A stretch of 64,000 nt of DNA. Origin: Gemmatimonadaceae bacterium (lineage in GTDB: Bacteria; Gemmatimonadota; Gemmatimonadetes; Gemmatimonadales; Gemmatimonadaceae). Location of the stretch: assembly GCA_013361935.1 (NCBI GenBank), contig JABFXC010000163.1, forward strand, positions 1 through 64,000, read 5' to 3'. The notes beneath the pieces were generated by a model. It worked only from the letters and a program-made list of their open reading frames with translations, was not told the origin of the DNA and ran no database searches. Position 1 is the stretch's first letter, and every line of letters starts with the position of its first letter. Both the position numbers and the translations under genes were made by a program. Below, piece by piece: positions 8,333-16,706 of this stretch.

Positions 8333-9310
8333 ATGCGAGTCTTCGTCACTGGCGCCGCGAGCCCGCTCGGCCGCGCCCTCGTCTCCGCCCTGAAGCGTCG
8401 CGGGGACCATGTGGTCGGTCTCGTCCGCCGCCGCGGCGGCGTGCAGGTCCTCAAGAATCTGGGCGCGGAAGCCGTCCTCGGCGACGTCCGCCGCTCCGAG
8501 TCCCTCGCCCGCCAGATGGCCGGCTGCGACGCGGTGTTCCACGTCGCGCATTTCTTCGACTTCTGGGCCCGCGATACCCGCACCTTCGACTCCGTCAACG
8601 TCGGGGGGACGAAGAACGCGATCGCCGCCGCCGTCGTCGCGAAGGTGCCGCGGCTCATCCACGTCTCCAGCGCCCTCGCCATCGGCGAGCCGCGCGGCGA
8701 GACAGGATACGAGTGGACACGCCATCGCGGCGAGACGCGGAGCGAGTTCGAGCGGTCGAAGCTCGAGGCCGAGCGTCTCGCGATGCGGCTGCGCGGGAAG
8801 GGGATCGAGATCGTGGTCGTCGAGCCTTCGCTGATCCTCGCCCAATCGGACATGGGGTGGATCGGGCGCGTGATGACCCGCGCCGTCACCGGCGGCCCAC
8901 GCTTCGCGACCGACACCCCGCTCTCCTGGGTGACCGCCGAGGACGCGGCGCAGGGGATGATCGCGGCTCTCGATCGGGGGAAGAACGGCGAGCGCTACAT
9001 CCTGAGCAGCGAGCGCATGTCCATGCGCCAGCTCATGGATCGCGTCGCCCAGCTCACCGGGCGGCGGGCGTCGCGGAAATGGTCGCCGCGCCAGCTCGAG
9101 ACCGTGGCGGCGATCTCGGAGATGGTCGCCACGCCGTTCGGAAAGCGGCCGATCCTCGCCCCCGACGAGGCGCGCTTCCTGATGAACGGCCTCCGCGTCG
9201 ACGGCGGCTACGCGCGCAGCGAGCTCGGAGTGAAGTACACGCCGATCTCCTCCGTCCTGCCGACGATCGTGCAGAGCTATCAGCGCGCGCTCGATCGCTT
9301 CGTGAACTAG
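8333..9310 (+). CDS. NAD-dependent epimerase/dehydratase-like protein lacking catalytic Tyr
   Basis: A 325-residue extended SDR protein with an N-terminal Rossmann fold. The nucleotide motif reads TGAASPLG instead of TGxxGxxG, and LGDVRR and the HVSSALAIG serine region are recognisable. The active-site position normally YxxxK reads FERSK (within RSEFERSKLEAER), so the catalytic Tyr is replaced by Phe while Lys is kept. It may be a binding or regulatory member, or use another residue. Overall similarity is to dihydroflavonol-reductase/HpnA-like oxidoreductases. It is monocistronic, followed by a perfect hairpin. Confidence 0.85.
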   Translation: MRVFVTGAASPLGRALVSALKRRGDHVVGLVRRRGGVQVLKNLGAEAVLGDVRRSESLARQMAGCDAVFHVAHFFDFWARDTRTFDSVNVGGTKNAIAAAVVAKVPRLIHVSSALAIGEPRGETGYEWTRHRGETRSEFERSKLEAERLAMRLRGKGIEIVVVEPSLILAQSDMGWIGRVMTRAVTGGPRFATDTPLSWVTAEDAAQGMIAALDRGKNGERYILSSERMSMRQLMDRVAQLTGRRASRKWSPRQLETVAAISEMVATPFGKRPILAPDEARFLMNGLRVDGGYARSELGVKYTPISSVLPTIVQSYQRALDRFVN

Positions 9311-9325
9311 CGCGAGCCATCCGGA

Positions 9326-9367
9326 CGCGAGCGGGCCGGTGCATCGCGATGCACCGGCCCGCTCGCG
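9326..9367. terminator. Perfect 42-bp palindrome, probable terminator
   Basis: Perfect 21-base arms starting CGCGAGCGGGCCGGTGCATC meet with no loop bases, just after the SDR-like gene. There is no T-tract, which is common in very GC-rich genomes. It most likely ends the SDR transcript before the DUF5916 gene. Confidence 0.75.
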
Positions 9368-9499
9368 CGTTCGCGCTTGCCGATTCCTGACAGCCGCCCG
9401 AAACCGTCGATGCAACCTTTCCGTACGAGCCGCTGTCCCATCGCCGGGCCAGCAGAGTGCCGGCCGCAACAGCCCACGCGTCACCAGTCCCCATTTTCC

Positions 9500-12166
9500 A
9501 TGCGCCGCGTCATCACCCTCTGCGCGCTCGTCGTGCCCGCCGTGCTCTCCGCACAGGCGAACGTCAGTGTCGCATCGGCGAGCCATCCGTCGACGGATCC
9601 CGTCGCCGGTGCACGGCCCGCAGTCACCGCGAACACCGCGACCGCCGTGCGCGCCAACGACGCGATCGTGCTCGACGGGCGCGGGACCGACGCCGTGTGG
9701 GAGCGCGCGCCGGAGATCAGCGCCTTCCGCGAGTTCGAGCCGAACGAGGACGGCGACCCGAAGATGCGGACGACGGCGAAGGTCGCCTTCGACGATCACA
9801 ACCTCTACGTCTTCGTCCACGCCTACGACCCGCATCCCGACTCGATCGTCGGGCGCCTGACGCGCCGCGATCAGGGAAGCGCGTCGGACTGGCTGATCGT
9901 CCTCATCGACTCGTACAACGACCACCGCACGGGGTTCGAGTTCCACGTGAACCCGGCGGGCGTCAAGCGCGACATGTCGATCATCAACGACGGCGAGGAG
10001 GACGATTCGTGGGACGCGGTGTGGGACGTCCAGACCGCGATCGTCGCCGACGGGTGGACGGCGGAGTTCCGCATCCCCTTCAGCCAGCTCCGCTTCCCGC
10101 CTAACGGCGCGCCGACCTTCGGGATGATGTTCGGGCGCAAGGTCGGCCGCACGAACGAGGGAATCGCCTGGCCGGCGCTGCGCAAGTCGAAGGGCGGCCT
10201 CGTCTCGCAGTTCGCCGAGGTGTCCGGATTCGCCGGGCTCGCCAGTCCGCGCCGGCTCGAGGTCACCCCGTACACGGTGATGAAGAGCGTCCCGCAGTCA
10301 CAGCTCGACGCCGGCGGCGCCGTCGCCGGCCACGACCGCGCCCAGCTCAGCACGATGGGCGCCGACATCAAGTACGGCGTCACCTCGAACCTCACCCTCG
10401 ACGCGACCATCAATCCCGACTTCGGGCAGGTCGAGGCGGATCCATCCAACCTCAACCTCACCGCGTTCGAGACCTTCTACTCGGAGCGGCGCCCCTTCTT
10501 CATGGAGGGGGCGGGTCTCTTCCGCTTCGACCTGAACTGCAACGACGGCACCTGCAGCGGCCTGTTCTACTCCCGCCGCATCGGCCGCCGCCCGCAGCTC
10601 AACGGCGACATCCAGTCGATCGACCCCACCGCCAGCGTCAGCAACTCGACCCCGATCCTCGGCGCGGCGAAGCTCACCGGCCGCACGCAGTCGGGGCTGC
10701 AGGTCGGATTCTTCGACGCGGTCACCGAGGAGCGCCGCGCCTACGGCAACACGATCGGATCGCTCGTCGCCGAGCCGCGGACGAACTACCTCGTCGGCCG
10801 CGTCGCGCAGGACTTCCGCGGCGGGAAGAGCGCGATCGGGATCATGGCCACCTCGACCAACCGTTCGCTCGACGACTTCACGCGGCAGCATCTCGGGCGG
10901 TCGGCGTACGTGCTCGGCCTCGACGGGCGCCACCGCTTCTGGAAGAATGACTACGAGGTCACCGGCTTCGTCGCGGCGAGCCGCGTCCAGGGCACCGCGG
11001 ACGCGATCTCCCTGCTCCAGACGAGCTCGCGGCACCAGTACGACCGGCCCGACGACGATCTCACCTTCGATCCGACGCGCACCGCGATGAACGGCTCGGC
11101 GGAGCAGCTCTCCTTCAACAAGGTCGGCGGCGGGATCACGCGCTTCAACTTCAACTTCCGCCAGCTCTCGCCCGGCTTCGAGGTGAACGACGTCGGCTAC
11201 CTGTCGCGCGCCGACACGCGCACCGCCAATGGATGGGTGGGGCTGCAGTTCAACAAGCCGACCTCCTGGTATCGCATGGCGCGGCTGAACTTCAACCAGT
11301 GGAACGGCTGGACGACGGAAGGGCTGCAGACGGAGATGGGCGGGAACGTCAACTTCCACGTGCAGCTCCCGACGATGTGGTGGTTCCACATGGGCGCGAG
11401 CGAGAACGGCTTCGTTCCCGTGTACGACGACCGCGCCTCGCGCGGCGGGCCGGCGGTGCGCTACTCGCCGAGCTTCAGCCCCTGGTTCGGGTTCGCGGGC
11501 GACGACCGCAAGCGGCTGACGCCGTACTTCTTCTCCGGCGCCTTCTGGGCCGACGAGGGCGCGTCGCACGGCTTCTTCGTCGATCCGCAGATCGAGTTCC
11601 GCGCGTCGGACCGGCTGAAGCTCTCGGCGGGGCCGCACTTCCAGCACGACATCAACGACAGCCAGTGGTTCGGCCGCTTCGTCACGCAGAACGCGGACTC
11701 GAGCTACGGCACGCACTACGGCTTCGCGCGGCTCGATCAGCGCACGCTCTCGATGACGACGCGCATGGATTACACGGCGACGCCGACGCTGACCATGCAG
11801 CTCTATCTGGCGCCGTACGTGACGGTTGGGAGCTACCGGAACCTGCGCGAGCTGAAGGATCCGCGCGCGGCGCGCTACGCCGATCGCTTCCAGGCGTACA
11901 CGCCCTTCGACTTCGCCGACACGGCCGCTTTCAGGGGCTTCGGCCCGTCGACGCACGACTTCAACTACAAGGCGCTGAACACCAACGCGGTGCTGCGCTG
12001 GGAGTACCGCCCGGGCTCGACGATCTTCTTCGTCTGGCAGCAGGGGCGCGAGCAATGGGATCGGAACATGGGCAGCTACGAGGCGCGGCGCGATTACCGC
12101 GATCTCTTCCGCGCGCATCCCGACAACACGTTCCTGATCAAAGCGTCCTACTGGTTCACCTTGTAG
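9500..12166 (+). CDS. DUF5916 protein (carbohydrate-binding-9-like domain plus C-terminal barrel)
   Basis: An 888-residue secreted protein. A signal peptide ending near SAQA is followed by a family-9-type beta-sandwich (about 50-230; KVAFDDHNLYVFVHAYD and WTAEFRIPFSQLRFP). The long DUF5916 region shows ERRPFFMEGAGLFRF and SGLFYSRRIGRRP. The C-terminal half is rich in alternating aromatic strands and ends in YWFTL, which fits an outer-membrane beta-barrel. The family is common in Bacteroidota and Gemmatimonadota and its ligand is unknown. I chose the ATG at 9500 because it starts the signal peptide. The reading frame runs convergently into the HMA gene. Confidence 0.9.
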   Translation: MRRVITLCALVVPAVLSAQANVSVASASHPSTDPVAGARPAVTANTATAVRANDAIVLDGRGTDAVWERAPEISAFREFEPNEDGDPKMRTTAKVAFDDHNLYVFVHAYDPHPDSIVGRLTRRDQGSASDWLIVLIDSYNDHRTGFEFHVNPAGVKRDMSIINDGEEDDSWDAVWDVQTAIVADGWTAEFRIPFSQLRFPPNGAPTFGMMFGRKVGRTNEGIAWPALRKSKGGLVSQFAEVSGFAGLASPRRLEVTPYTVMKSVPQSQLDAGGAVAGHDRAQLSTMGADIKYGVTSNLTLDATINPDFGQVEADPSNLNLTAFETFYSERRPFFMEGAGLFRFDLNCNDGTCSGLFYSRRIGRRPQLNGDIQSIDPTASVSNSTPILGAAKLTGRTQSGLQVGFFDAVTEERRAYGNTIGSLVAEPRTNYLVGRVAQDFRGGKSAIGIMATSTNRSLDDFTRQHLGRSAYVLGLDGRHRFWKNDYEVTGFVAASRVQGTADAISLLQTSSRHQYDRPDDDLTFDPTRTAMNGSAEQLSFNKVGGGITRFNFNFRQLSPGFEVNDVGYLSRADTRTANGWVGLQFNKPTSWYRMARLNFNQWNGWTTEGLQTEMGGNVNFHVQLPTMWWFHMGASENGFVPVYDDRASRGGPAVRYSPSFSPWFGFAGDDRKRLTPYFFSGAFWADEGASHGFFVDPQIEFRASDRLKLSAGPHFQHDINDSQWFGRFVTQNADSSYGTHYGFARLDQRTLSMTTRMDYTATPTLTMQLYLAPYVTVGSYRNLRELKDPRAARYADRFQAYTPFDFADTAAFRGFGPSTHDFNYKALNTNAVLRWEYRPGSTIFFVWQQGREQWDRNMGSYEARRDYRDLFRAHPDNTFLIKASYWFTL

Positions 12167-12187
12167 GGGGGTAAGCCAGGTGGGCGC

Positions 12188-12430
12188 CTAGAGGAGCGGC
12201 AGCGAACGCTGCCGCTCCTCGCTCGTTTCCAGGAGCTCGTAGCCGGCGAGCGCGATCGCGTCGCCGATCGCCGCCGGCGTCGCGCGGCCGTCGTGCTCGA
12301 TCGTCGCCCGCCCGATCGCGACATCCGCCGTCGCCACGCCGGCGACGGTGGTCAACGCCGTATAGACGGCGCGGGTGCAGTGGACGGAGCGCATCCCGGC
12401 GATGCGCGCGACGGTGACGAAGCGTGGCAC
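12188..12430 (-). CDS. Heavy-metal-associated (HMA) domain protein with altered metal motif
   Basis: An 80-residue protein matching a single HMA ferredoxin-like fold. There is a strand VTVARIAGM, the helix after the metal loop (TRAVYTALTTVAGV), and DVAIGRATIEHDG then AIALAGYELL. The metal loop reads GMRSVHC, where HMA proteins normally have GMxCxxC, so the first Cys is Ser and only one Cys remains. It may bind metal weakly, use the His, or have lost the role. The start is taken as GTG at 12430; a longer reading would be Arg-rich and overlap the divergent dehydrogenase. The 3' end of the gene forms a strong hairpin. Confidence 0.7.
   Translation of the reverse strand: MPRFVTVARIAGMRSVHCTRAVYTALTTVAGVATADVAIGRATIEHDGRATPAAIGDAIALAGYELLETSEERQRSLPLL
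12191..12220. terminator. Hairpin between convergent genes, inside the HMA 3' end
   Basis: Perfect 14-base arms GAGGAGCGGCAGCG / CGCTGCCGCTCCTC are separated by two A bases. It lies just after the DUF5916 stop and also encodes the last residues of the HMA protein, ending just before its stop. It would stop DUF5916 transcription from the other strand. Confidence 0.7.
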
Positions 12431-12513
12431 GAGTGGAAAGCTATCCGCGGCATCGACGTTGCGCGCCGGCGGTGGCCCGGGCGAACTTACCGCCACACTC
12501 GAACCCCGCCTCC

Positions 12514-13404
12514 ATGCCCCGCGTCGCCTTCCTCGGCCTCGGCGCCATCGGCGCCCCGATGGCCCGCCACCTCGCCCGCAAGTTCGACCTCGCGGTCTGG
12601 AACCGGACCGCGTCGCGCGCCGTCGCCTTCGCCTCCACCCACCACGGAGCGACGCACGCGCGCACTCCGGCACAGGCGGCGACGATGCGCGACATCGTGA
12701 TCACCTGCCTGCCGACGTCGCACGAGGTCGAGGCGCTGCTCGACGGCGCGGACGGGCTGATCGCCGGACTGCAGAAGGGCGCGATCCTCGTCGACTGCAC
12801 CTCGGGCGACCCGGCGACCTCGCGTCGGATCGCCGCGCGGCTCGCCGAGGCGGGCGTGTCGTTCATCGACGCGCCGGTGAGCGGCGGGGTGAGCGGAGCG
12901 GAAAAGGGCGAGCTGACGGTGATGGTGGGTGGCAAGGCCGCGGACCTCGAGAAGGCCCGCCCGGTGCTCGAGTCCTTCGGGAAGAAGATCGTCCACTGCG
13001 GCGACGTCGGCGCGGGCGACGCGATCAAGGCGGTGAACAACGCGCTCCTCGCCGTGCACATCTGGGCGACGGCGGAAGGGCTCGCCGCGCTCGCGAAGTC
13101 CGGCGTCGATCCGAAGATCGCGCTCGACGTGATCAACTCGTCGAGCGGGCGGTCGAACACGTCGATCAATCTCTTCCCCGAGCGGGTGACGAGCCGCGCC
13201 TTCCCGCGCACGTTCAAGCTTGCGCTGCTCGACAAGGATGTCGGGATCGCCGCGGAGGTCGCCCGCGCGCAGAAGGTCGCGTCGCCGCTGCTGCAGCTCA
13301 CCGCGGAGCTCTTCCGCCTCGCCCACGGCGAGCTGGGCGAGGAGGCGGACCACGTCGAGGCGGTGAAGATCGTGGAGAAGTGGGCGGGGACGGAGATCTC
13401 ATGA
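12514..13404 (+). CDS. 3-hydroxyisobutyrate-dehydrogenase-family NAD(P) oxidoreductase
   Basis: A 296-residue beta-hydroxyacid dehydrogenase. It opens with the Rossmann motif FLGLGAIGAPMARHLA and continues with IVITCLPTS and the substrate-binding DAPVSGGVSGAEKGELTVMVGG. A catalytic-lysine region AIKAVNNALLAVH and a second helical domain to the end complete it. The family reduces or oxidises small beta-hydroxyacids or related semialdehydes, and the substrate is not predictable here. Its stop overlaps the next gene's ATG (ATGA), so it is translationally coupled to the aminotransferase-like gene. Confidence 0.92.
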   Translation: MPRVAFLGLGAIGAPMARHLARKFDLAVWNRTASRAVAFASTHHGATHARTPAQAATMRDIVITCLPTSHEVEALLDGADGLIAGLQKGAILVDCTSGDPATSRRIAARLAEAGVSFIDAPVSGGVSGAEKGELTVMVGGKAADLEKARPVLESFGKKIVHCGDVGAGDAIKAVNNALLAVHIWATAEGLAALAKSGVDPKIALDVINSSSGRSNTSINLFPERVTSRAFPRTFKLALLDKDVGIAAEVARAQKVASPLLQLTAELFRLAHGELGEEADHVEAVKIVEKWAGTEIS

Positions 13405-14669
13405 CTTCCGTCCGGCCTTCGATCTCCGGCTCGCACCCGAGCCAGCATCCCGAGACCGTCGGCGTCGCCGAGGTGCGGTCGCACTTTCCGGCGCTCGAGC
13501 GCAGGCACCTCGGCCACCCGGTCGCCTACTTCGACGGGCCCGGCGGGACGCAGGTGCCGCGCGAGGTGGTGCAGGCGATGTCCGACTACCTGCTGCATCA
13601 CAACGCGAACACGCACTGGGCTTACCCGACGAGCGTCGAGACCGACGCGATCATCGAGTCGGCGCGCGGGGCGCTCGCCGATCTGCTCAACGCCACGCCG
13701 CGCGAGATCTCCGTCGGCCAGAACATGACCTCCATCGCCTTCCACCTCGGCAGGGCGTTAGGCAGGCGGTGGGGGAAGGGCGACGAGATCGTCGTCACGG
13801 AGCTCGACCACCGCGCGAACGTCGATCCGTGGAAGGCGCTGGAGAAGGATCGCGGCGTCGTCGTGCGGATGGCCCGCGCCGACGAGAAGAGCGGCACGGT
13901 GGATCTCGACGATTTGGCGCGGCTGATCGGACCGCGCACGAAGCTGGTCGCGGTGGGCGCCGCGTCGAACGCCCTCGGCACGATCACCGACGTGGCGCGG
14001 GTCTGCGCGATTGCACGCGACGCGGGCGCGCTCAGCTTCGTCGACGCGGTGCACTATGCGCCGCACGCGCTCGTCGACGTGCGGGCGATGGGCTGCGACT
14101 TCCTCGCCTGCTCTGCGTACAAGTTCTACGGCCCGCACATCGGGGTGCTCTACGGCCGCGAGGATCTCGTCGCCTCGCTCGATGTGCCGAAGCTCGTCCC
14201 CGCGCCCGACGCGCCGCCCGAGAAGCTGGAGACCGGGACACAGAGCCACGAATCGATGGCCGGTGCGGCCGCGGCGGTGGACTTCCTCGCCAGCCTCGCC
14301 AACGGCCCGACGCGCCGCGCGCGCCTCGAGCGCGCCTACGCCGGCTTCCACGCGCGCAAGCGCGAGCTCTTCGCCCGCCTCTGGAACGGCCTTGGCGCGA
14401 TCCGCGGCGTGACGCGCTACGGCACGCCGCCGGAAGCGGTGCGCACCCCGACCGCCGCCTTCACGGTGAAGGGGGTGGACTCGGAACGCGTGGTTCGGCA
14501 TCTCGCCGAGCGAGGAGTCTTCGCGTCACACGGCGACTTCTACGCGTCGACGATCGTGGAGAAGCTCGGACTCGCCGAGGAAGGTCTCGTGCGCGCGGGG
14601 TGCGCGATCTACACGACCCCCGACGAGATCGACCGGCTGCTCGAGGGCGTGGCGGCGGTCGCGCGTTAG
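13401..14669 (+). CDS. Class V aminotransferase, cysteine-desulfurase-like
   Basis: A 422-residue PLP fold-type I enzyme. Motifs include YFDGPGGTQVP near the start, ANTHWAYPTS, the PLP-pocket stretch TELDHRANVDPW, FVDAVHYAPH (PLP-binding Asp) and ACSAYKFYGPHIG with the Schiff-base Lys. This matches the cysteine desulfurase-like subgroup with two-residue-shifted active sites rather than IscS/SufS proper, and no clear desulfurase Cys loop is seen. It is coupled to the preceding dehydrogenase by ATGA overlap. Its stop codon TAG lies inside a CGTTAGGC octamer. Confidence 0.9.
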   Translation: MTSVRPSISGSHPSQHPETVGVAEVRSHFPALERRHLGHPVAYFDGPGGTQVPREVVQAMSDYLLHHNANTHWAYPTSVETDAIIESARGALADLLNATPREISVGQNMTSIAFHLGRALGRRWGKGDEIVVTELDHRANVDPWKALEKDRGVVVRMARADEKSGTVDLDDLARLIGPRTKLVAVGAASNALGTITDVARVCAIARDAGALSFVDAVHYAPHALVDVRAMGCDFLACSAYKFYGPHIGVLYGREDLVASLDVPKLVPAPDAPPEKLETGTQSHESMAGAAAAVDFLASLANGPTRRARLERAYAGFHARKRELFARLWNGLGAIRGVTRYGTPPEAVRTPTAAFTVKGVDSERVVRHLAERGVFASHGDFYASTIVEKLGLAEEGLVRAGCAIYTTPDEIDRLLEGVAAVAR

Positions 14670-14672
14670 GCA

Positions 14673-14717
14673 CGTCGCGGGTCGCGTCGCGGGTCGCGTC
14701 GCGTCGCGGGTCGCGTG
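14673..14717. repeat. Short GTCGCG tandem repeat
   Basis: Just after the aminotransferase stop, the unit GGTCGCGTCGC and close variants repeat about four times over 45 bases. It may be slippage-derived. No coding role is visible. Confidence 0.7.
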
Positions 14718-14741
14718 GAGGCTCGTCGTGCATTCGGGCAT

Positions 14742-14972
14742 CGCGCGGTTTGGGCAGGAAGCACGGCGGAAGAACTGCCCTCTCCAAGAACTGCGGAAGG
14801 GCTCCTCTCGGGGGCATCATCCAAGTGCTCCGAGCCCGAAAGCTTTGTTGGGGCATGCGGGGCGAGATGGTCTCGCCATGCATGCCCCAAAATCAGATCT
14901 CGGCTCGTGCCGGTAGAATCTTCCGTCGTTCTTCCGCAGTGCTTGCGTAGTTCTTCCCGGAAGAACCGCGCG
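14742..14972. repeat. ~230-bp imperfect palindrome in a gene-free stretch
   Basis: The two halves mirror each other around a short stem, GGCGAGA-TGG-TCTCGCC, at 14861-14877. Matching blocks from the outside in are CGCGCGGTT, GGAAGAACT, ACTGCGGAAG, a GAGCCCGA/GAGCCGA block and TTGGGGCATGC. Indels separate the blocks, so the arms differ in length. No convincing ORF crosses it. It could be a MITE-like element or a structured RNA. The stretch from 14670 to about 15191 holds no gene I can support; it holds this palindrome, a tandem repeat and a second palindrome. Confidence 0.7.
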
Positions 14973-15076
14973 ATCTCCCCGCGAACGACAGCCCTCCACG
15001 CGACTCACCGAGAATGCCCGCCGAGAATGCCCGCGATCGCCGCGGACTCTTTCACCTGCTGCTCGGCGGTGAATAA

Positions 15077-15162
15077 CAGGGAGCCGTGGAGCTACGGGAG
15101 GTGCTATGGTGCCGAGCCCCCCAGCCCCTGCGAACTCCTCCTCCGGCCTCCCCGGCTCCCTG
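15077..15162. repeat. Second intergenic palindrome
   Basis: The arms start CAGGGAGCCG and end CGGCTCCCTG, with further pairing through GGGAGG/CCTCC and AGCCCC/GGGGCT blocks. It lies in the same gene-free stretch as the larger palindrome. Two direct copies of CGAGAATGCCCGC sit between them near 15010-15037. Confidence 0.6.
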
Positions 15163-15191
15163 TGAAAACAAGCAAAGGTCATGAATGAGTT

Positions 15192-15232
15192 CGGGGCCCG
15201 CCGGGCGAGACGATCTCACCCGGCGGGCCCCG
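15192..15232. terminator. Strong hairpin downstream of DUF4015 gene
   Basis: Near-perfect 19-base arms (CGGGGCCCGCCGGG at the outside, GAGA/TCTC at the inside) flank a three-base loop. It lies about 20 bases past the stop of the minus-strand DUF4015 gene and probably ends that transcript. Confidence 0.8.
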
Positions 15233-15250
15233 ATTCCGGCTCGCTCCCGA

Positions 15251-16600
15251 TCAGCGCGGCTTCTTCGTGCTGTCCGTCGGCGCGGCGACCTTGAGCTTGT
15301 CGACGGTCGAGTCGGCGGCGGCCTTCGGAGTGGAGTTGGCGACCGCCGGCGTCGCCGCGCCGTCGGGCGGGTAGGGGCGCTTGCGCGAGACGAGCGTCGG
15401 CTCGAGGGCGGGGAGGAAGATGTCGTACTTCGAGCCCGGACTCCACAACACCCAGCCGTCGTAGCCGGCCGCGTAGACGCCGCGCTTCTGGGCGTCGATC
15501 TCCGCGGGACCGTACGCGGGCGCGCCGAGGGTGAACGCCTGGATCCACGGACGCACGTGCTCTGGCTTCGCGATCTTCAGCGCGATGTCGCGGTCGTGCG
15601 CCTTCGCATTCGCGATGCGCTGGATCGCCTCGGGCTCGGCGTTCGGACGCGCCAGGCCGAAGGAGCCGCGCGGGTAGTGCGAGGGATACGTCATCGGCAG
15701 GACGACGTCGACCACCGGCGAGATCTTCTCCCACTCCTGCCCGATCTCGAGCGGGCCCCGCACCGTCGTCACGAGGCCGAAGATGTCCGCCGTGCAGCGC
15801 GCGCCGAGCGCGTTGATGCGCTTGCACGCCGCACCGAGGAAATCGGCGAGCGCCTGCGGCTTCGAGACCCCCTTCGCGTCGGGGAACACCTGCTGCGGGA
15901 GGCTCGGGTACGGCTCGGGGAAGCGCACGTAGTCGAACTGGATCTCGTCGAAGCCGATGCGCGTCAGCTCCTCGGCGACGCGGATGTTGTACTCGCGGAT
16001 CATCGGGTCGTACGGGTCGACCCACGTCAGGCCCTGCTTGTCGTGCCACGCGCTGCCGTCGGTCTTCCGGATGGTGTGCTGCGGGTTGACCCGCGCGGCG
16101 ACGGAGTCCTTGAAGGTCACCATGCGCGCGATCGCGACGATCCCGTGTGCGTGCAGCGTGTCGATGAGCGCGGAGAGGTTCGGGATCGTCCCGCTACGGC
16201 CGGCGTTCTTCGAGACCGAGCTGTCGCGGGAGGCGAAGTTCAGCCCGAACTCGTCCTTGAGGTCGAGCACGAGCGCGTTGATCTCCGTCCGGTCGGCGAT
16301 GTCGATCAGGTGGCGCATCTTCGTGCGGCTCTGCGTCGCCCAGCGGTTGACGTAGAGTGCCCGCACCGTCGCTGGCGCGTCCTTCAGGTGGGCGCCGGCG
16401 ACGAAATCCACCGTCGACGCGCCCGGCGTCGCCGCGGTCGCGGTGCCGTCGGTGGTCGCGGGAGTCGTGGCCGTCGCGGTCGGCTTCGCGGCGCCCGTGC
16501 TGTCGACGGTGTCGCCGTTGGCGCTCTCGCGCCGCGATTCGCCGCTGGCGCACGCCGAGAGAACGAGAAGGATTGCAGGGGTCCAGCGCATGGATCGCAT
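15251..16600 (-). CDS. DUF4015 putative glycoside hydrolase lipoprotein
   Basis: A 449-residue lipoprotein with lipobox LSAC at about residue 17. A Thr/Ala/Pro-rich linker follows to about 60, then a TIM-barrel-like domain. Motifs are RALYVNRWA, INALVLDLKDEFG, HGIVAIARMVTFKD, the barrel strand FDEIQFDYVRFP with two acidic residues, and DVVLPMTYPSHYPRG. This is the DUF4015 family, proposed to be glycosidase-like; I know of no proven substrate. The C-terminal 50 residues are disordered. The start may be the ATG at 16600 or three codons later. It is likely to be anchored in the outer or inner membrane facing the periplasm. Confidence 0.88.
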   Translation of the reverse strand: MRSMRWTPAILLVLSACASGESRRESANGDTVDSTGAAKPTATATTPATTDGTATAATPGASTVDFVAGAHLKDAPATVRALYVNRWATQSRTKMRHLIDIADRTEINALVLDLKDEFGLNFASRDSSVSKNAGRSGTIPNLSALIDTLHAHGIVAIARMVTFKDSVAARVNPQHTIRKTDGSAWHDKQGLTWVDPYDPMIREYNIRVAEELTRIGFDEIQFDYVRFPEPYPSLPQQVFPDAKGVSKPQALADFLGAACKRINALGARCTADIFGLVTTVRGPLEIGQEWEKISPVVDVVLPMTYPSHYPRGSFGLARPNAEPEAIQRIANAKAHDRDIALKIAKPEHVRPWIQAFTLGAPAYGPAEIDAQKRGVYAAGYDGWVLWSPGSKYDIFLPALEPTLVSRKRPYPPDGAATPAVANSTPKAAADSTVDKLKVAAPTDSTKKPR

Positions 16601-16706
16601 CAGTCGAGAAGGGGAATTCGGGGCGCGAAAGTTAGCGTCACCGGGGACGATCGTGCAGAGGCTCCGGCACGCGTCCGCGCACCCGCTTCATGTATATTGA
16701 TCGCCG

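Noticed and set aside
13401..14669. True cysteine desulfurase (IscS/SufS)
   Set aside because: The PLP motifs fit, but the characteristic catalytic Cys loop is not recognisable and no iron-sulfur assembly genes are nearby.
14700..15190. Small ORFs in the palindrome-rich gap
   Set aside because: They consist of inverted-repeat sequence, lack ribosome sites and show no domain or coding-like residue pattern.
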